Assembly: GCF_035083965.1 (NCBI RefSeq)
Contig: NC_089729.1
Span: 15,364,964-15,428,963 of the forward strand
Source: Branchiostoma lanceolatum
Taxonomy: Eukaryota > Chordata > Leptocardii > Amphioxiformes > Branchiostomatidae
DNA: 64,000 bases
Direction of reading: 5' to 3'
A model generated the notes under the pieces. It saw nothing but the letters and a program-made list of their open reading frames with translations. It made no database searches and was not told where the DNA came from. Position 1 is the stretch's first letter, and every line of letters starts with the position of its first letter. The position numbers and the translations under genes were made by a program. This document shows, one piece after another, positions 12,191-24,062 of this stretch.

Positions 12191-12319
12191 CGATGATTAA
12201 ATAGAGTAACGTCATTCATTTCGTCAAAGACGATGCGCCAATGATTAGAACGTCGCAATCCTTGTTGGGAACTCTTGTGACGTACGCGTTGGCACACCAC
12301 TGGTCCTGACCTTGTGTGT

Positions 12320-12561
12320 TAGGGCCTTGTCACATTTGTGCGTATATTCAAGTGCGCGTGAGTTGTGCATTAACATTTTTTTTGGATTAAGTAAAGTTTG
12401 CGGGAAAGAAGTTGTTTTCTTCTACTTTGACCCACCGTTGTGCAGCCTAGTGATCGAACCTAAGAAATCACTTATTCGGCTGCAAACTTAACCTAAACCA
12501 AAAATATGTTAATACGCAACTCATCCGGGCTTGTATATACGCACAAGTGTGACAGGGGCTT
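12320..12561. mobile_element. Harbinger/Tourist-like MITE, array unit 3
   Basis: Third copy at the homologous position, with small substitutions (GGGCCTTGTCACATTTGTGC at the left end). Confidence 0.8.
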
Positions 12562-12984
12562 AATGAAGGTACGAAGACTAACACCAGTAACATGTCAAGA
12601 AGAAGGGGCAAACTTTTCCCAGGATAGAGAGAGCGTCTCTAATTTTAGCTCCTTCAGTATCTACCAACGACAGCGCCCGAGAATAACAATTAAGCAGGCA
12701 TTCGTGCGTAAGTGATTCAACCTGTCGTTTCAGGGGGAGGGGGCATGGACAGTTCAACTTTATGTTCGGGTAATTCATAACAACTTGTACGAACAGTTCA
12801 AGCCAGGGTAAGCGTCAAAGGGGACTATTCGAAAACGTTGCTGCACACATAAAAACAAGGGGAGAATACAAATGTAAGTTTGAGGCACATATGTACGTTA
12901 CAGAGTACTGCCCACAAAATGTCACATGTTTACCGTCATTGTTTTTGGCAGGTGAGGCCATTTCCAGAATTATATACGTTGTAT

Positions 12985-15043
12985 ACAGCACTTGTATCTT
13001 TTCAAGTGATATAGACATGATAGAGCTTTCTATCCTGTACTCGAGAGTACGTAACAACAGCAAAGCAAAATCAGAAAGGCGCTACCATGAACTGACGACA
13101 ATAGGTACAACTGTTTCATTTATTTTCTTCGATACACGCAGTTTGAAAAATTCTCAACAACTTGTACGAAGGAACAAGGGTGAATCTCGTTGCTGCGTTC
13201 AAACGAAAACGATGGGAAATAATAGTGCAGTAACTCAAATTTTGAAGCAGCCAGCCGATACACCATTTGGGGACCAATTGGCGACTAGTGGACCAAATAG
13301 TCTAGTTCGGGGCTTGTTCGCGGAAATTTTCCTCCTTTAACGTAAAGAATCGTCATTTCAAGTGGCACATTGGCGGCGATAGGGCGGCTACAGGGCGGTG
13401 AGCTGGCGTTTGTACGCGGCACGTTGTCGGTAGTAATTTTCAAGTTACCGCCAGCGTGCCTCAGTCCATTGAGATAGGGGCTTAACTGACACAAAAATCG
13501 ACTACAAATTCCATATCAAATTAGATATCATTCTTTTAAGGATTAGCACACAGCTTTTTAAGCGGGATCATGGACGCTTGTGGGCAACATGCAAGATCAA
13601 CAACACAACAAAAAATCAACGCTAGCAATAGGTTATATATCAATGTAGGTAAATCTTCGATATCCTAAATAAGCTAAATGCTCACCGTGATTTCTACGAG
13701 TATCGTTTCCAGCCCACCCCCATCCCCATGTAGACCCCCATGACGTCGTCTGGCAAGAGAGCTAGTGAGTCGGAATGATCATGCCGCCCGAAAGCGCAAG
13801 AAATTACTATTGAATTAAAGCTGAGACTTGAAGCCCGCCGAAGGGGAAGTTACACGCTGAGCGACCCGCGCGTTCCATGGTCCGTTGAGATAAGGGCTTA
13901 GCTGTCACAAAAATCGACGAAAATTCCATATCAAATTAGATATGATTCTTCTAAGGTTCATCACACAGCTTTTTAAGCGCTATCATGGACGTCACATGGG
14001 TGGATTGTACTGCTATAGCTTCTGGGCAACAAGATTAACAACAAAAATCAACACTACCAATAGGTTATGTATTAATGTAGGTAAATCTTCGATATCTTAA
14101 ATAAGCTAAATGCATATGTAGCCTGCTCACCGTTATTGAATGTCTGGGGTCTGTTGCTCTTGGATGTCTCTGGACGGTCTCTGCGTTCGGTGGTTCCCTC
14201 TCGGCTTGAACTATCTTGCATGAATAAAACCGACTATTTATATGATCTGATGATTTAATTAGAGTGCTAAACTAAAGGGCAGCGGATGAGCGTCACATAA
14301 AAATCTAATTGCTATAATTGCTTATTTAACACTTCAAGTGCTTTTATGTGCCAGATGTCACGCAGCAGTTAATGATGCGACGCCTCATGCGACGAAAACA
14401 AATTAGTAATTGGCGGGAACCTCTGGTCCGGTAAAAAAGTTTCATGCTGTACTTCTCATCAATTAAAGTAGATTGCATTTGATGTAGCGTTATAGTAATT
14501 AGAAATTTCCTTAGATTACAATTAGCCTAGAAAAACAACCCTTAATCTGTATTAGTTCCATGTTGCAATGGCCATAGATCACACTAGATATAGTATTATA
14601 GTAAGTAGTATATTCTTATACATGTATAGAACTAGATTGTTAAGTGTTACCTATGTTGTCTGTAATTTGCCATACATTGTCACTGATGCAATTGTTGTGC
14701 AATAAATCATTCATTCATTCATTCATCTCAACCGTTGCCAGCATCTAGCAATTCCAGGACTACTTCAAGTGTAGAGCAAAGTTTAAAAGATGATGTCAAT
14801 AGAGTAGTTGATTCATGAAATTGTTCATCGGCACAATTGAATTGAATAAAACACCATTTTCAAATGTACTGACGATGTGTTATGCTAGCTCGAGGAGATA
14901 GGTTTGGTACCCTTGGTAAAAGTAGCTGTAAAGGGGCTTTTTTCTAGGATATGTTGATATTTTGGAGCTGGATGTTACAGGTAAGGGTTTCTCTCAGGTA
15001 GACGTTTTGTGTTTTTGTGTGATTATCAGGTAGAGAAGGGGAT
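12985..15043. other. ~2 kb insertion splitting array unit 4
   Basis: Unit sequence stops after CCAGAATTATATACGTTGTA and resumes with GGTCAATTTTTGT, which are adjacent in the other units. The insert contains two direct repeats (about 13455-13700 and 13875-14130, ~85-90% alike by eye) and a LINE-type 3' end. A candidate minus-strand exon (14221-14131, ATG start, GTGAGC donor) is present but unsupported by any recognised domain. Confidence 0.6.
14540..14727 (+). mobile_element. LINE 3' end with (ATTC)n tail
   Basis: It ends TTGTTGTGCAATAAATCATTCATTCATTC and shares the CATACATTGT..CA(A/G)TT..AATAAA 3' region with copies near 27.3, 42.1 and 49.9 kb. A short tandem 3' repeat instead of poly(A) suits CR1/L2-like LINEs. 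Confidence 0.6.
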
Positions 15044-15860
15044 CAAAGGTCAATTTTTGTCAACATGGCCGGATTCGTACGCTTCGCGCCGATGAGAAAG
15101 TTGAAATTATGCTCTAGATTGCAACTTTAGAGGTCTGACACCCCTGCCATTGCATGTTTTTCATGGACTAAAACTCAGGTAGGTGACTTTTTACAGTGTC
15201 GTTCTTACATGAATACCATGTATTAAGAAAGCTTGATTACTGTCTTGTGGCCTTGGCGGTTGTTCTTATCGTGTTAGCCTGATGCGCGTGCGCGTCGTGT
15301 TATCCTGAGGCGCGTCGTGTTATCCTGAGGCGCGTGCGCGTCGTGTTATCCTGAGGCGCGCGCGCGTCGTGTTATCCTGAGGCGCGTCGTGTTATCCTTA
15401 GGCGCGTCGTGTTATCCTGAGGCGCGTCGTTTTAGCCTGATGCGCGTGCGCGTCGTGTTCGCCTGAGGCGCGTCGTGTTAGCCTGAGGCGCGTCGTGTTC
15501 GATGATTTAATAGAGTAACGTCATTCATTTCGTCAAAGACGATGCGCCAAAGGTTACAACGTCGCAATCCTTGTCTGGAACTCCACTGGTCCTGACCTTG
15601 TGTGTAATGAAGACACCAGTAACACGTCAAGAAGAAGGGGCAAACTTTTCCCAGGCTAGAGAGAGCGTCTCTAGCTAATTTAATCTCTCTACGTATCTAC
15701 CAATAACGGTGCCCGAGTATAGCATTTAAGCACGTATTCGTGCGTAAGTGATTCAACCTGATGCCGCAGTCGGGAGAAGGGGCAAACTTTTCCCAGACAA
15801 GAGTGAGCTTCTCTAATTTTAGCTCCTTCAGTATCTACCAATGACAAAGCCCGAGAATAA
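15043..15860. repeat. Resumed array unit 4 with minisatellite, lacking the MITE
   Basis: Homologous to the second half of the array units. The minisatellite is at about 15268-15500. At 15597-15612 the sequence runs CCTTGTGTGTAATGAAG with no MITE, an (almost) empty site. A further minisatellite fragment lies at 16083-16155. Confidence 0.85.
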
Positions 15861-16155
15861 CAATTAAGCAGGCATTCGTTGTAAGTTGTTCAACCTGTCG
15901 TTTCAGGGGGAGGGGGGTATACAGTTCAACTTTATGGACGTGTTGCCTGTTCGAGCAATTCACAACAACTTGTAAGAACAGTTCAAGCCAGGGTACACGT
16001 CAACGGAGAACATTTGAAAACGTTACTGCACACATGAAAACAAGGGGTGAATACTAGCAAATGTAAGTTCGAAGCAGATATGTACGCGTCGTGTTAGCCT
16101 GATGCACGTCATGTTATCCAGAGGCGCGTCGTGTTATCCTGAGGCGCGTTGTGTG

Positions 16156-16392
16156 ACGTAAAGCCGGCGGCCCCGTGTATGAGGCAGCTTCGGGCGTAAG
16201 TCTCAAGCGTCAAACGTCGGCACGTAAAAGAACCCAACACACTTATCTCGAAGAGTAGGGGTGACCCGGCGTGCTTGGCCAAAAACGCGAGACGTGGCGA
16301 AGCCGCATTGCACTACCACTAACGATATGTACTTGAAAAAAAGCATTATGCTTCACCTCAATTTAGGATGACTGCTTTACTTACTTTTTACG
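16156..16392 (+). mobile_element. SINE fragment (3' part)
   Basis: Closely matches 44355-44590: ACGTAAAGCCGG, AAAAGAACCCAACACACTTAT, GAAGAGTAGG.GTGACCC, and ends GATGACTGCTTTACTT. The tRNA-like head is absent here; it fused into the minisatellite end. Confidence 0.7.
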
Positions 16393-16892
16393 AGATAACA
16401 AGATGGCGATGTTAGTTGGCCCTGATGTCTTTTTCTCGTTGCTAAGGCCTGAATAAATGCAAATGAACTTCAGAATAAGTACCTCTTGTCGATAACAATG
16501 ACATTATCTCTGGTACTTTTTACATCTTCTTTGTATCTTTTGAATTTAGTGCAGGGATGATACTTTTCTCAATGGTTATTGCACCCCCCCCCCCCGTGTT
16601 TGCCGCTATTAAACGCTCTATATGCTATGAGGCTTAAAACATTAATTGAGTGGTGCATCACATCACAGTTCGGCGGGTGCAACCAAATATTTGGAGGGGT
16701 GACCAGAGACGATGAGATGCATTTGTCACCTCGTTTCTCTTGGTCGATATCAATTTCCAACGTAAAACAGGGAAAAGCAGGATTATGTGCCAGCGTTTCT
16801 TTGAAATACACCCAAATTATCTAGTTAATGTCCATAACAAAAACTACTTTACAAACGAATGGACTACACCACTTGAGAATGCGTCTTTGCGT

Positions 16893-16895
16893 GTT

Positions 16896-16933
<38 letters not shown>

Positions 16934-17300
16934 TGTATGTATGTGTGTGTATGTGTGCGTCTGTTTATGTGTGTTTGTTTGTGTGTGTGTTTCTGTGAAT
17001 GTGTGTGTTTCTGTGTATGTCTGTGTGTACGTGTGTGTACGTGTGTGTGTGTGTGTGTGTGTACGTGTGTGTGTGTGTGTGTGTGCGCGTGTGCTTGTGT
17101 CGCTGCATACACGTTTGTGTATGAGTGTGCGTTCGTCTTTGTGTGTGTGTTTATGTGGGTCTGTGTGTGTGTGTGCGTGTTTGTGCGTTTGTGTTTTTGG
17201 CTGTGCTTGCATGTTTGTGTATTGTTTCCGTTCGTCCTTTTGTTTGTGTTCGTGGGTGTTTGTATACGTACTACAGTGCGTGTGTTTTGTGTTTTTCTTT
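16893..17300. repeat. (TG)n-rich microsatellite tract
   Basis: About 400 bp of TG/TGTA/TGCG repeats. Long open frames on both strands (Val-Cys runs, or Thr-His runs) follow from the repeat and are not genes. Confidence 0.95.
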
Positions 17301-18060
17301 TTGAGGGGACCAAAACCTGAGCTACCTGCCTGCCTACAATTCGTAAATTGTTTGCTTCTGATTAACGTCTTTAATGAGTTCTGCAATTTGCTATTATATT
17401 AGCTAGCCAGAGAAGATGCTACTTGTTGACCTTCTAAGGCGGATTGGGCTCTAGGCTGCAGTGACATTGTGGATTGCTAGTATGTGTATGTATGAATGTA
17501 TGTAGATGGCCACTAGCATAACTCAAGAAGGCCTGGATGGATTGTATTGATATTTGTTATATGGGTAGGTCTTGATATTTGTTACACGTATATAGCGTAC
17601 GAGATATAATGTGATTAAGACATCACTCAAAGTATCGTTTTTATCATGCATAGCCACAGGTCCTCCGGTATGAGTGATGAGGAAAATTGTCGTATGAAGC
17701 CTAAAGTCACCTTGCGCTTTAGACGTGGTCGGAGGACCTGGCATCAAATGTACATTATGCATGCATTTCTTTTTTAGGCTGACGTCATACCTTTTCCGAC
17801 CAGTGGCCGTGCATTCTAGCTATATATCTATTTCCAATCGAGATGAATATCATTATATTTGACTTAAAATAAAAATCAGGCCTCATTTGTATAAGTCATA
17901 TAGAAATTGTCGTTAATTCATGTAATATGGGAATATATAAATAATGGTAAGTATTATTCAAATCAGTTACTGAAAATAAGACTTAGTGTAATTAGGAGTT
18001 TTCGTTTGTTGAACTGTCTATGTAGCTTAAGATATGTTGTTTATCTACTTCTTTTCCAGG

Positions 18061-18150
18061 CCAAGGGGCCAGTACGGGGCAGACACCTTGTATGATCCCC
18101 ACTGTAATGGCCGAGTGCCCTCTATCGGACAGGAACTGTACTTCAGCAGG
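18061..18150 (+). CDS. Possible orphan exon (unidentified)
   Basis: A strong polypyrimidine-AG (CTACTTCTTTTCCAG) precedes a 90-nt stretch with a GTTAAA donor. One frame is fully open and looks protein-like (…GQYGADTLYDPHCNG…PSIGQELYFS). I do not recognise the domain and see no partner exon nearby. It may be a stranded exon, a gene fragment or chance. Confidence 0.3.
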
Positions 18151-19469
18151 TTAAAACTATGTTGATTGATTCATATACTATACGTCACGCCATAGGCAAC
18201 AATCAAAATATCTACTCAATGATAAAACACCAGAGCAGCATTTGGTCCTCAAACTGCAGTTTTATTGCCACCATACTAAATATCAATACATATGATAAGT
18301 TTATAAAAAAACGTTAGTAAATAGTTCTGTCCAGATAGTGCCATTTTGTCATGTTTCTCACAATATCCTTCCATATGTCAGCTTCTTCGCGGGTTCTTTT
18401 CTAGGTCTTATAGACCGCATCGGAACGTATAGACAATACACATTGATGACAACAATTCACGTTCAAATGAAGCCATTCATATTCTGCTAGTCCTTTACGC
18501 TATAAAGTGTTAGATAATCATGTTGTTTTAAACCTAAACTTCCCATACTAATCAACTTTGATGGTAAAAGTATAGATGTAATGCATGAATAGTGGAAGCT
18601 TTGTTAATGAGATATCGTCCAGCCAAAACTAGTGAAAGCAAGTCAAAGCAAGTGAAATTCTGTTCCAAGGAGGTCTCCGTTAGTAACATGTTATAAGCTA
18701 GTATAAAGTGCTCTTGATTGATTGATATTCTACAAGATAGGTTGAGCGTTCTGAATCACCAAGTATATATCTTATCTTTTACTGATTTTGGACTACTTAA
18801 AATGAAGAGCTAATCTAACTTTTGCTACCCCAAAGCATGTCACCCTTATTAGAAAAGTGTGCCAAGTTTGTATACATTTTCCCACCTCGTAGCAGTGTAG
18901 CTATTTGTCATATGATCATTTAAAGGAATCTTGATTCTTCAGAATAAGCAAAAAAATAATAATATAACACTTGTCAATGTAAGTACTATGTAGGAAGTGA
19001 AGAGTGTGTCCAGCTATATTTAGAGTATAAAATGGTATTTACGTGATATCCAATCATTGTCTCTTCTGACAATGTCTTAACATGAGTTTTTTTTTTCATT
19101 TGCTGTAAAGTCTTGGTGAAGTACTGTAGATTTCTGAGATAAACGTTTTGTTTGCAACCTTTCTATCACACATTTCAAAAATTGCTCTTTCCTCTGGGCA
19201 AATATTACTGTTTCCCTTCCTACAACGTACTACTACGAAGCAGTTTTTAGTATATAGGACCATTTTCTCCCTCAACCCACCATAAGTTTTTTTGTCTTTT
19301 TTTGGTACCAACAACAGGTCACGACCTCTCTCTATCCTTTTATCATCCCTCGATCTCGTCCTGTCTTATGGGAGTGCTGTGTGTTATGTTAAACACCTTA
19401 GAATGCGCTTACCAAAGTTTGTGTCACTCTGACCATTTAGTTTAGAAGGGGAAATGGTCACGTCAATGT
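18151..19469. other. No gene seen
   Basis: AT-rich sequence without convincing exons, long frames or clear repeats. Confidence 0.5.
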
Positions 19470-20590
19470 TGTTATTACCTTCGTCGACGAAATGGTTTCG
19501 TCGACAAGGTTATTCGATGGTGCTTGTCTGTGTGTCTGTTAGTGAACAAAATAAGTCGAGAACGCCTGGATGGTTTGTTGTCGTAGTTGGTGTGTCGGTG
19601 TGTATGTGGGAAATCTCAAGATGATTAGATTTTGGGCGAAGTGTTTTGCATAATTGACGAGAAAAGTGTAAAAATGTGTTACATTGTATGCTGAAGTATG
19701 TGTACGTGCTGGCTGTGTTATTCCAAGGCGTCATGCATAGGGCAAGGGTCCTGAGGGGTCATATTGGAGGCAGGAAACGTCAGTTACACAAATTGGCTGT
19801 CAGCCAGCTGTTGGCATTGGTAAGGTAGTCTCCAAGCAGACGTATGGGTTGGCTATAGCAGGGGCAGGTTTTGCTTCAGACTTTGAAAGGGAATTACTCA
19901 AGAAGGGCTTGGTGGATGGTCATAAATTTTTGTAAGTACATAGCTTGAGTGCTGATGTACATGATTAGATACTTATTATGCAAATCAGTATCTAATTTGC
20001 ATGATTAATGAGGAAAGTTTATACATCCATCAATTTCCATGATAGGACTCTCAAACATGTGACATATGTAACTAAGGAAGAGAGAAATATTAATAGATAT
20101 CAGCTTTGCAAATGAGAACCTCATTGACATAATTAATGAGAAAAACTATAACTCGAGATGGTCTTGATGGATGGTCATGATTTTTGGTATGTAGATAGCT
20201 TACGTGATGCTTTGTATGATTGGATGATAATTATGCAAATCAAATTCTAACTCACATGATTAATGAGGCAATTTTAAAAATCTGCTGTGTTCCATGATAT
20301 GACTATTCAAATATGTGACATTTGTAACTAAGGAAGAGAGGAATGTTGATAGATAGGAAATATGCAAATGTTGGCCTAATTAGCATAATCAATGAGAAAC
20401 TACTATAATTCCATACTAGTAAATGACGGCAATTTCATACTTGTGGCATTAGGAAGTTGTGTGAATGTGAACACCTTGGAATCAAATTATGCTAATAAGG
20501 AGGGAGCTTATTTGCATAATTGATGATAAATGTTAGCATAACCTTCTTTGTTAAGCTCATAGTCATAACAAGGAGGTTTGGACAACTTAT
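19470..20590. mobile_element. Element with ~255-bp internal tandem repeats
   Basis: It starts near GTTATTACCTTCGTCGACGAA and ends near ATAACAAGGAGGTT. Core copies at about 19885-20140 and 20141-20400, with a partial third to 20570, share GGATGGTCAT(A/G)A(A/T)TTTT, ATTATGCAAATCA and CATATTTGTAACTAAGGAAGAGAG-like blocks. A related fragment is at 17490-17700. No coding capacity. Confidence 0.6.
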
Positions 20591-21506
20591 GTTATTTGGG
20601 TGAAGAGGGTCAACTGGTATGATTGATGATTGATGAAAAACACTCCTAATACGTCAGTCATAAAGGTCAAAATCATTTGACGAAGGTATGAGGTCGTAGA
20701 ACTCTTGTTTGAGACTGTTGTAATGTTGACCAAGACTTTAATAACCCTTCTGTACATGTTCATTTTTATATGCATTTTATGGTCTAGATACCAGTCCTGT
20801 AGTATCTTGATACTACAGTACTGGTATCGTTGAAGGGCGTTGTGTTTTCTTTACCATTGCATCAAAGGACTCACGCGATAAGACCTGTAACTTCCGTAGA
20901 TGACATCTCTAGTCCAAGACCTCAAACACTTACACGAATCTAAACAAACGTTTCCTTTTGTTTAAAAAAGAACGTCCCTTTCATCCTCACTGCTGTCAAC
21001 ACAGCTAACTAATCTATATGATATGCTTGAAAACATACACTGTATGTATTGTATTATCGTACCCCTGCAGTAGAGGTACTTAAGTATGCAGGAAAATAGC
21101 TGTCACCAGATGAACAGATCCCAGTTTAGAAAAGCAGAAATAAATACCATCATACTTTATAAGAGGAGGAGGGAGGAAGAGGACAATATCTGCAAGATTT
21201 GACAAATTAAAGTGATGAATTTAAAATGAGTTGCAAATACCGTTCGGAATTCTGTGCAAGAAGTACGCACAGACTAGTACTAGTAAAGAGTAAGGTAAAC
21301 ATGTGAAAAGTAAGGCACACCGAGTGGGTTTTCATTGGTCAGGTTCATCAGTTTGTAGAACTGATCTTCTTAACTCCAGCCTGCAATATAGAGTACAAAC
21401 AACCATTAATAGTCAGACCATACTGCATAAGTGAGTATCACACAAAAAGATACTTTGTACAGACAAATTGAAAAAACACAATCTCCGGATCTTACTCACC
21501 AGTAAG

Positions 21507-23900
21507 TTACTCCTCAAAGTGGTCCATCCAATCCTCCATGGTTTCGTCCAGGAACTCACGTGCTGGAAAAATAATAATATATGTATATGATCTGCTTTTA
21601 CTTTCGATACTCTTACCCATCTCTGTAAGCAAGGGTAGCTTTGAAATAACTGTATGAACTATGAATTACTATTATTTTAAACTCGTTTCTTCTGCAATCT
21701 CTATTATCTGTGCTTGACAGCAAAAACGCTGGGAGTCTGTATTTCAAGGGGACCTGATATTTTTATACCCAATCCTTTTTGTAGATAAACGATATTTACC
21801 GGTTTCCTCCTTCTCCTCCTGTTTCGGACAGTCCCACAATCCGTCTTGGTTCTTGATGGGTTGTTGTTTTCCATCCGTCCCACAGTCCACCTTGTAGCAA
21901 ATCTCTTCACCAATGTCACACATGCAGTTGTGTTCATCCTCATCCGGTGATACCCAGCTCTCTCCCTCCTGTGTGGACACATCAATACGTTTGTGTATAC
22001 ACTACCATACATACTTACATAGACATACAGTACATTAAAAACTCCTATAATCGACAGAACAACGGCAAAGACTTTGGCCTAGGAGTTGGCAACGGTGAGT
22101 CGCAAGGGTTTGTATGGTTATGACAACATTGCACAGACATGGATTTAAATCAAAAACAAGAAAACAAAACAACAAACTGATTTTTGATGTTTACTCTCCA
22201 ATGGATGTGCTTCTTTTAACTTTACTTACTGCCTTACAGTAGTGTACACACTAACCTTATGTGTTCCACAGCCGGTACCACGTAGTTCAGGTGTCCTCTT
22301 ACTGTATATGTTACCTGTAAAAAATTATAATGGCAATGTCTGTAAGTCTCTCTTTCTATACATCTATCTCACTCTCATCACTCTCTCTGTCTCTATTTCT
22401 CACATCTAGTCGACTTTAAAAGAGTGATAATGTTTGGAACAAAAGGTAAAGGTTTTATTTTACATACGTACCTGCATAGACTTCGAGTTCACAGACTGTC
22501 AGGATACGGCTGTTGCCAGGCAGGCGGATCCCCACGTATCGTCCTCTCAGTCCGTTGCAGTTGATGGCATCCATGTTCTTTTCGTGACTAAGGGGGATAG
22601 AATGATGGCCGCCACAGCGTGGGTTATGGTCTACATGTTCATCGTTTCCGATGTGGATGGTATAGGGGTTGATTCGCTCTCTGCAACAGTCCCCGCGATT
22701 GACGATGACCACCCACTGGACTGTTGTAGGCTTGCCGAGGTCGACTTGCAACCAAGGGTTGGACTGTGCCGGAGTGGCAGTGCAGCACCGGTTATCCCAG
22801 TGCCTGGCCCTGCAACCATCAGTCGCTCGGGAGGCATACCCGCCGTGACCGACAGCCGACTGGACAGTTGGTTTTCCCAGCGCTAAGTTTGGAGCTTCAC
22901 GAGAATGAAAGAAGACTGTTATTAATAGCAAACTGTATCGTCTCCATCCTCGTTTTGGTGCATAACCCCGAGCTGACCCCGGGAAATTAAAAATGGCCGC
23001 CGTATTTTACATCACAAGCTATCTGCCACAAAAAATCAAGACCATAGCACATCCAGGTCAAGAGATACAAAAATGGAATTTCTGCGGCAGTACCAAGGTC
23101 ACATACCAGGGGGCCCAAAATCGACCTTGAATTACGGCTTCACAACACCCGCCCACATACCAAATATTATCGTGATCCATCAAGAGGTTCTTGAGTTATG
23201 CTGACTTCAGTAGTTCGGAAACACAAACAAACAAAGAGACAAACAAACAAACAAAGAGACAAACAGACACACAGACACACAGACATACCCAAAACTATAT
23301 CTCTATTTTTCATGGAGATAGTAATGTTTGTCTAGTCTCACCTGCATAAACCTCGACTTCGCACAGCGATATGATTCGATGCTTCCCCGGCAGTCTGATG
23401 AACACGTACCGGCCCCTCAACCCGCCGCAGTGGACAACTTTCTCGTTAACACTCGGTGGGTAGTAGTGGTGCCCACCACACATGCGGTTCCTAGTCGCGA
23501 TCGTGTGCGGGTGAGTGCTGGTCCCAACGAGGACATCGAAGGGTGTGAGCCAATCTGTGCAGCAGTCTTGACGCCCGATAACGGAAACGTGGTCGACTGT
23601 GACCGACTTTCCCAAGTCGACATACCACCATGGGTCGTCTTCTGCCTCTGTATGTATGCAGGAAGCGGAATTCCAGTGCGTTCTTCTGTTTCCGTCGACA
23701 GCTCGCCCGGCGGTTCCGCCATGGCCAACACTAGACTGAAACGCCGCTCTTCCAAGTGCAATGTTTAGGTTAGTAGGCAAAGCGTAACCTGAAAGAAACG
23801 TTTTGATGTTACGTACAAAGGAATGATAATGTACCTATATATAACTGATGAATTATATGAACTGAACTGATGAATTGAACTCTCTGTGACTGAACTGATG

Positions 23901-23934
<34 letters not shown>

Positions 23935-23999
23935 CATCAGTTCAGTCACAGAGAATGAGAGAGAAAGAAAGTGAGAGAGAGACAAAGAGAGAGAGAGAC

Positions 24000-24062
<63 letters not shown>

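Larger units (their letters stand above)
8975..12985. repeat. Large tandem array, units of ~1.12, 1.20 and 1.34 kb plus a partial fourth
   Basis: The marker GAGAGAGCGTCTCTAATTTT recurs near 10097, 11292 and 12627, with a variant near 8975. Each full unit holds, in order, an invariable ~600-bp stretch, a GC-rich minisatellite and one inserted MITE. Unit length differs mainly through minisatellite copy number. The fourth unit breaks near 12985 and resumes at about 15043. Confidence 0.9.

Noticed and set aside
12891..13340. 149-residue plus-strand frame
   Set aside because: It crosses from array-unit sequence into the unrelated insert, so it cannot be a conserved gene; no domain seen.
14131..14221. 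Minus-strand ATG exon with GTGAGC donor (MQDSSSREG…)
   Set aside because: Hydrophilic, unrecognised and without partner exons; the donor region is part of a local direct repeat.
16740..17402. Long open frames on both strands (Val/Cys-rich and Thr/His-rich, up to 220 residues)
   Set aside because: They are produced entirely by the (TG)n microsatellite, with no start context, domain or splice structure.
22434..23768. Plus-strand frames of ~150 residues opposite the two fucolectin exons
   Set aside because: Antisense shadows. The minus-strand frames have complete domain motifs and consistent splice phases.
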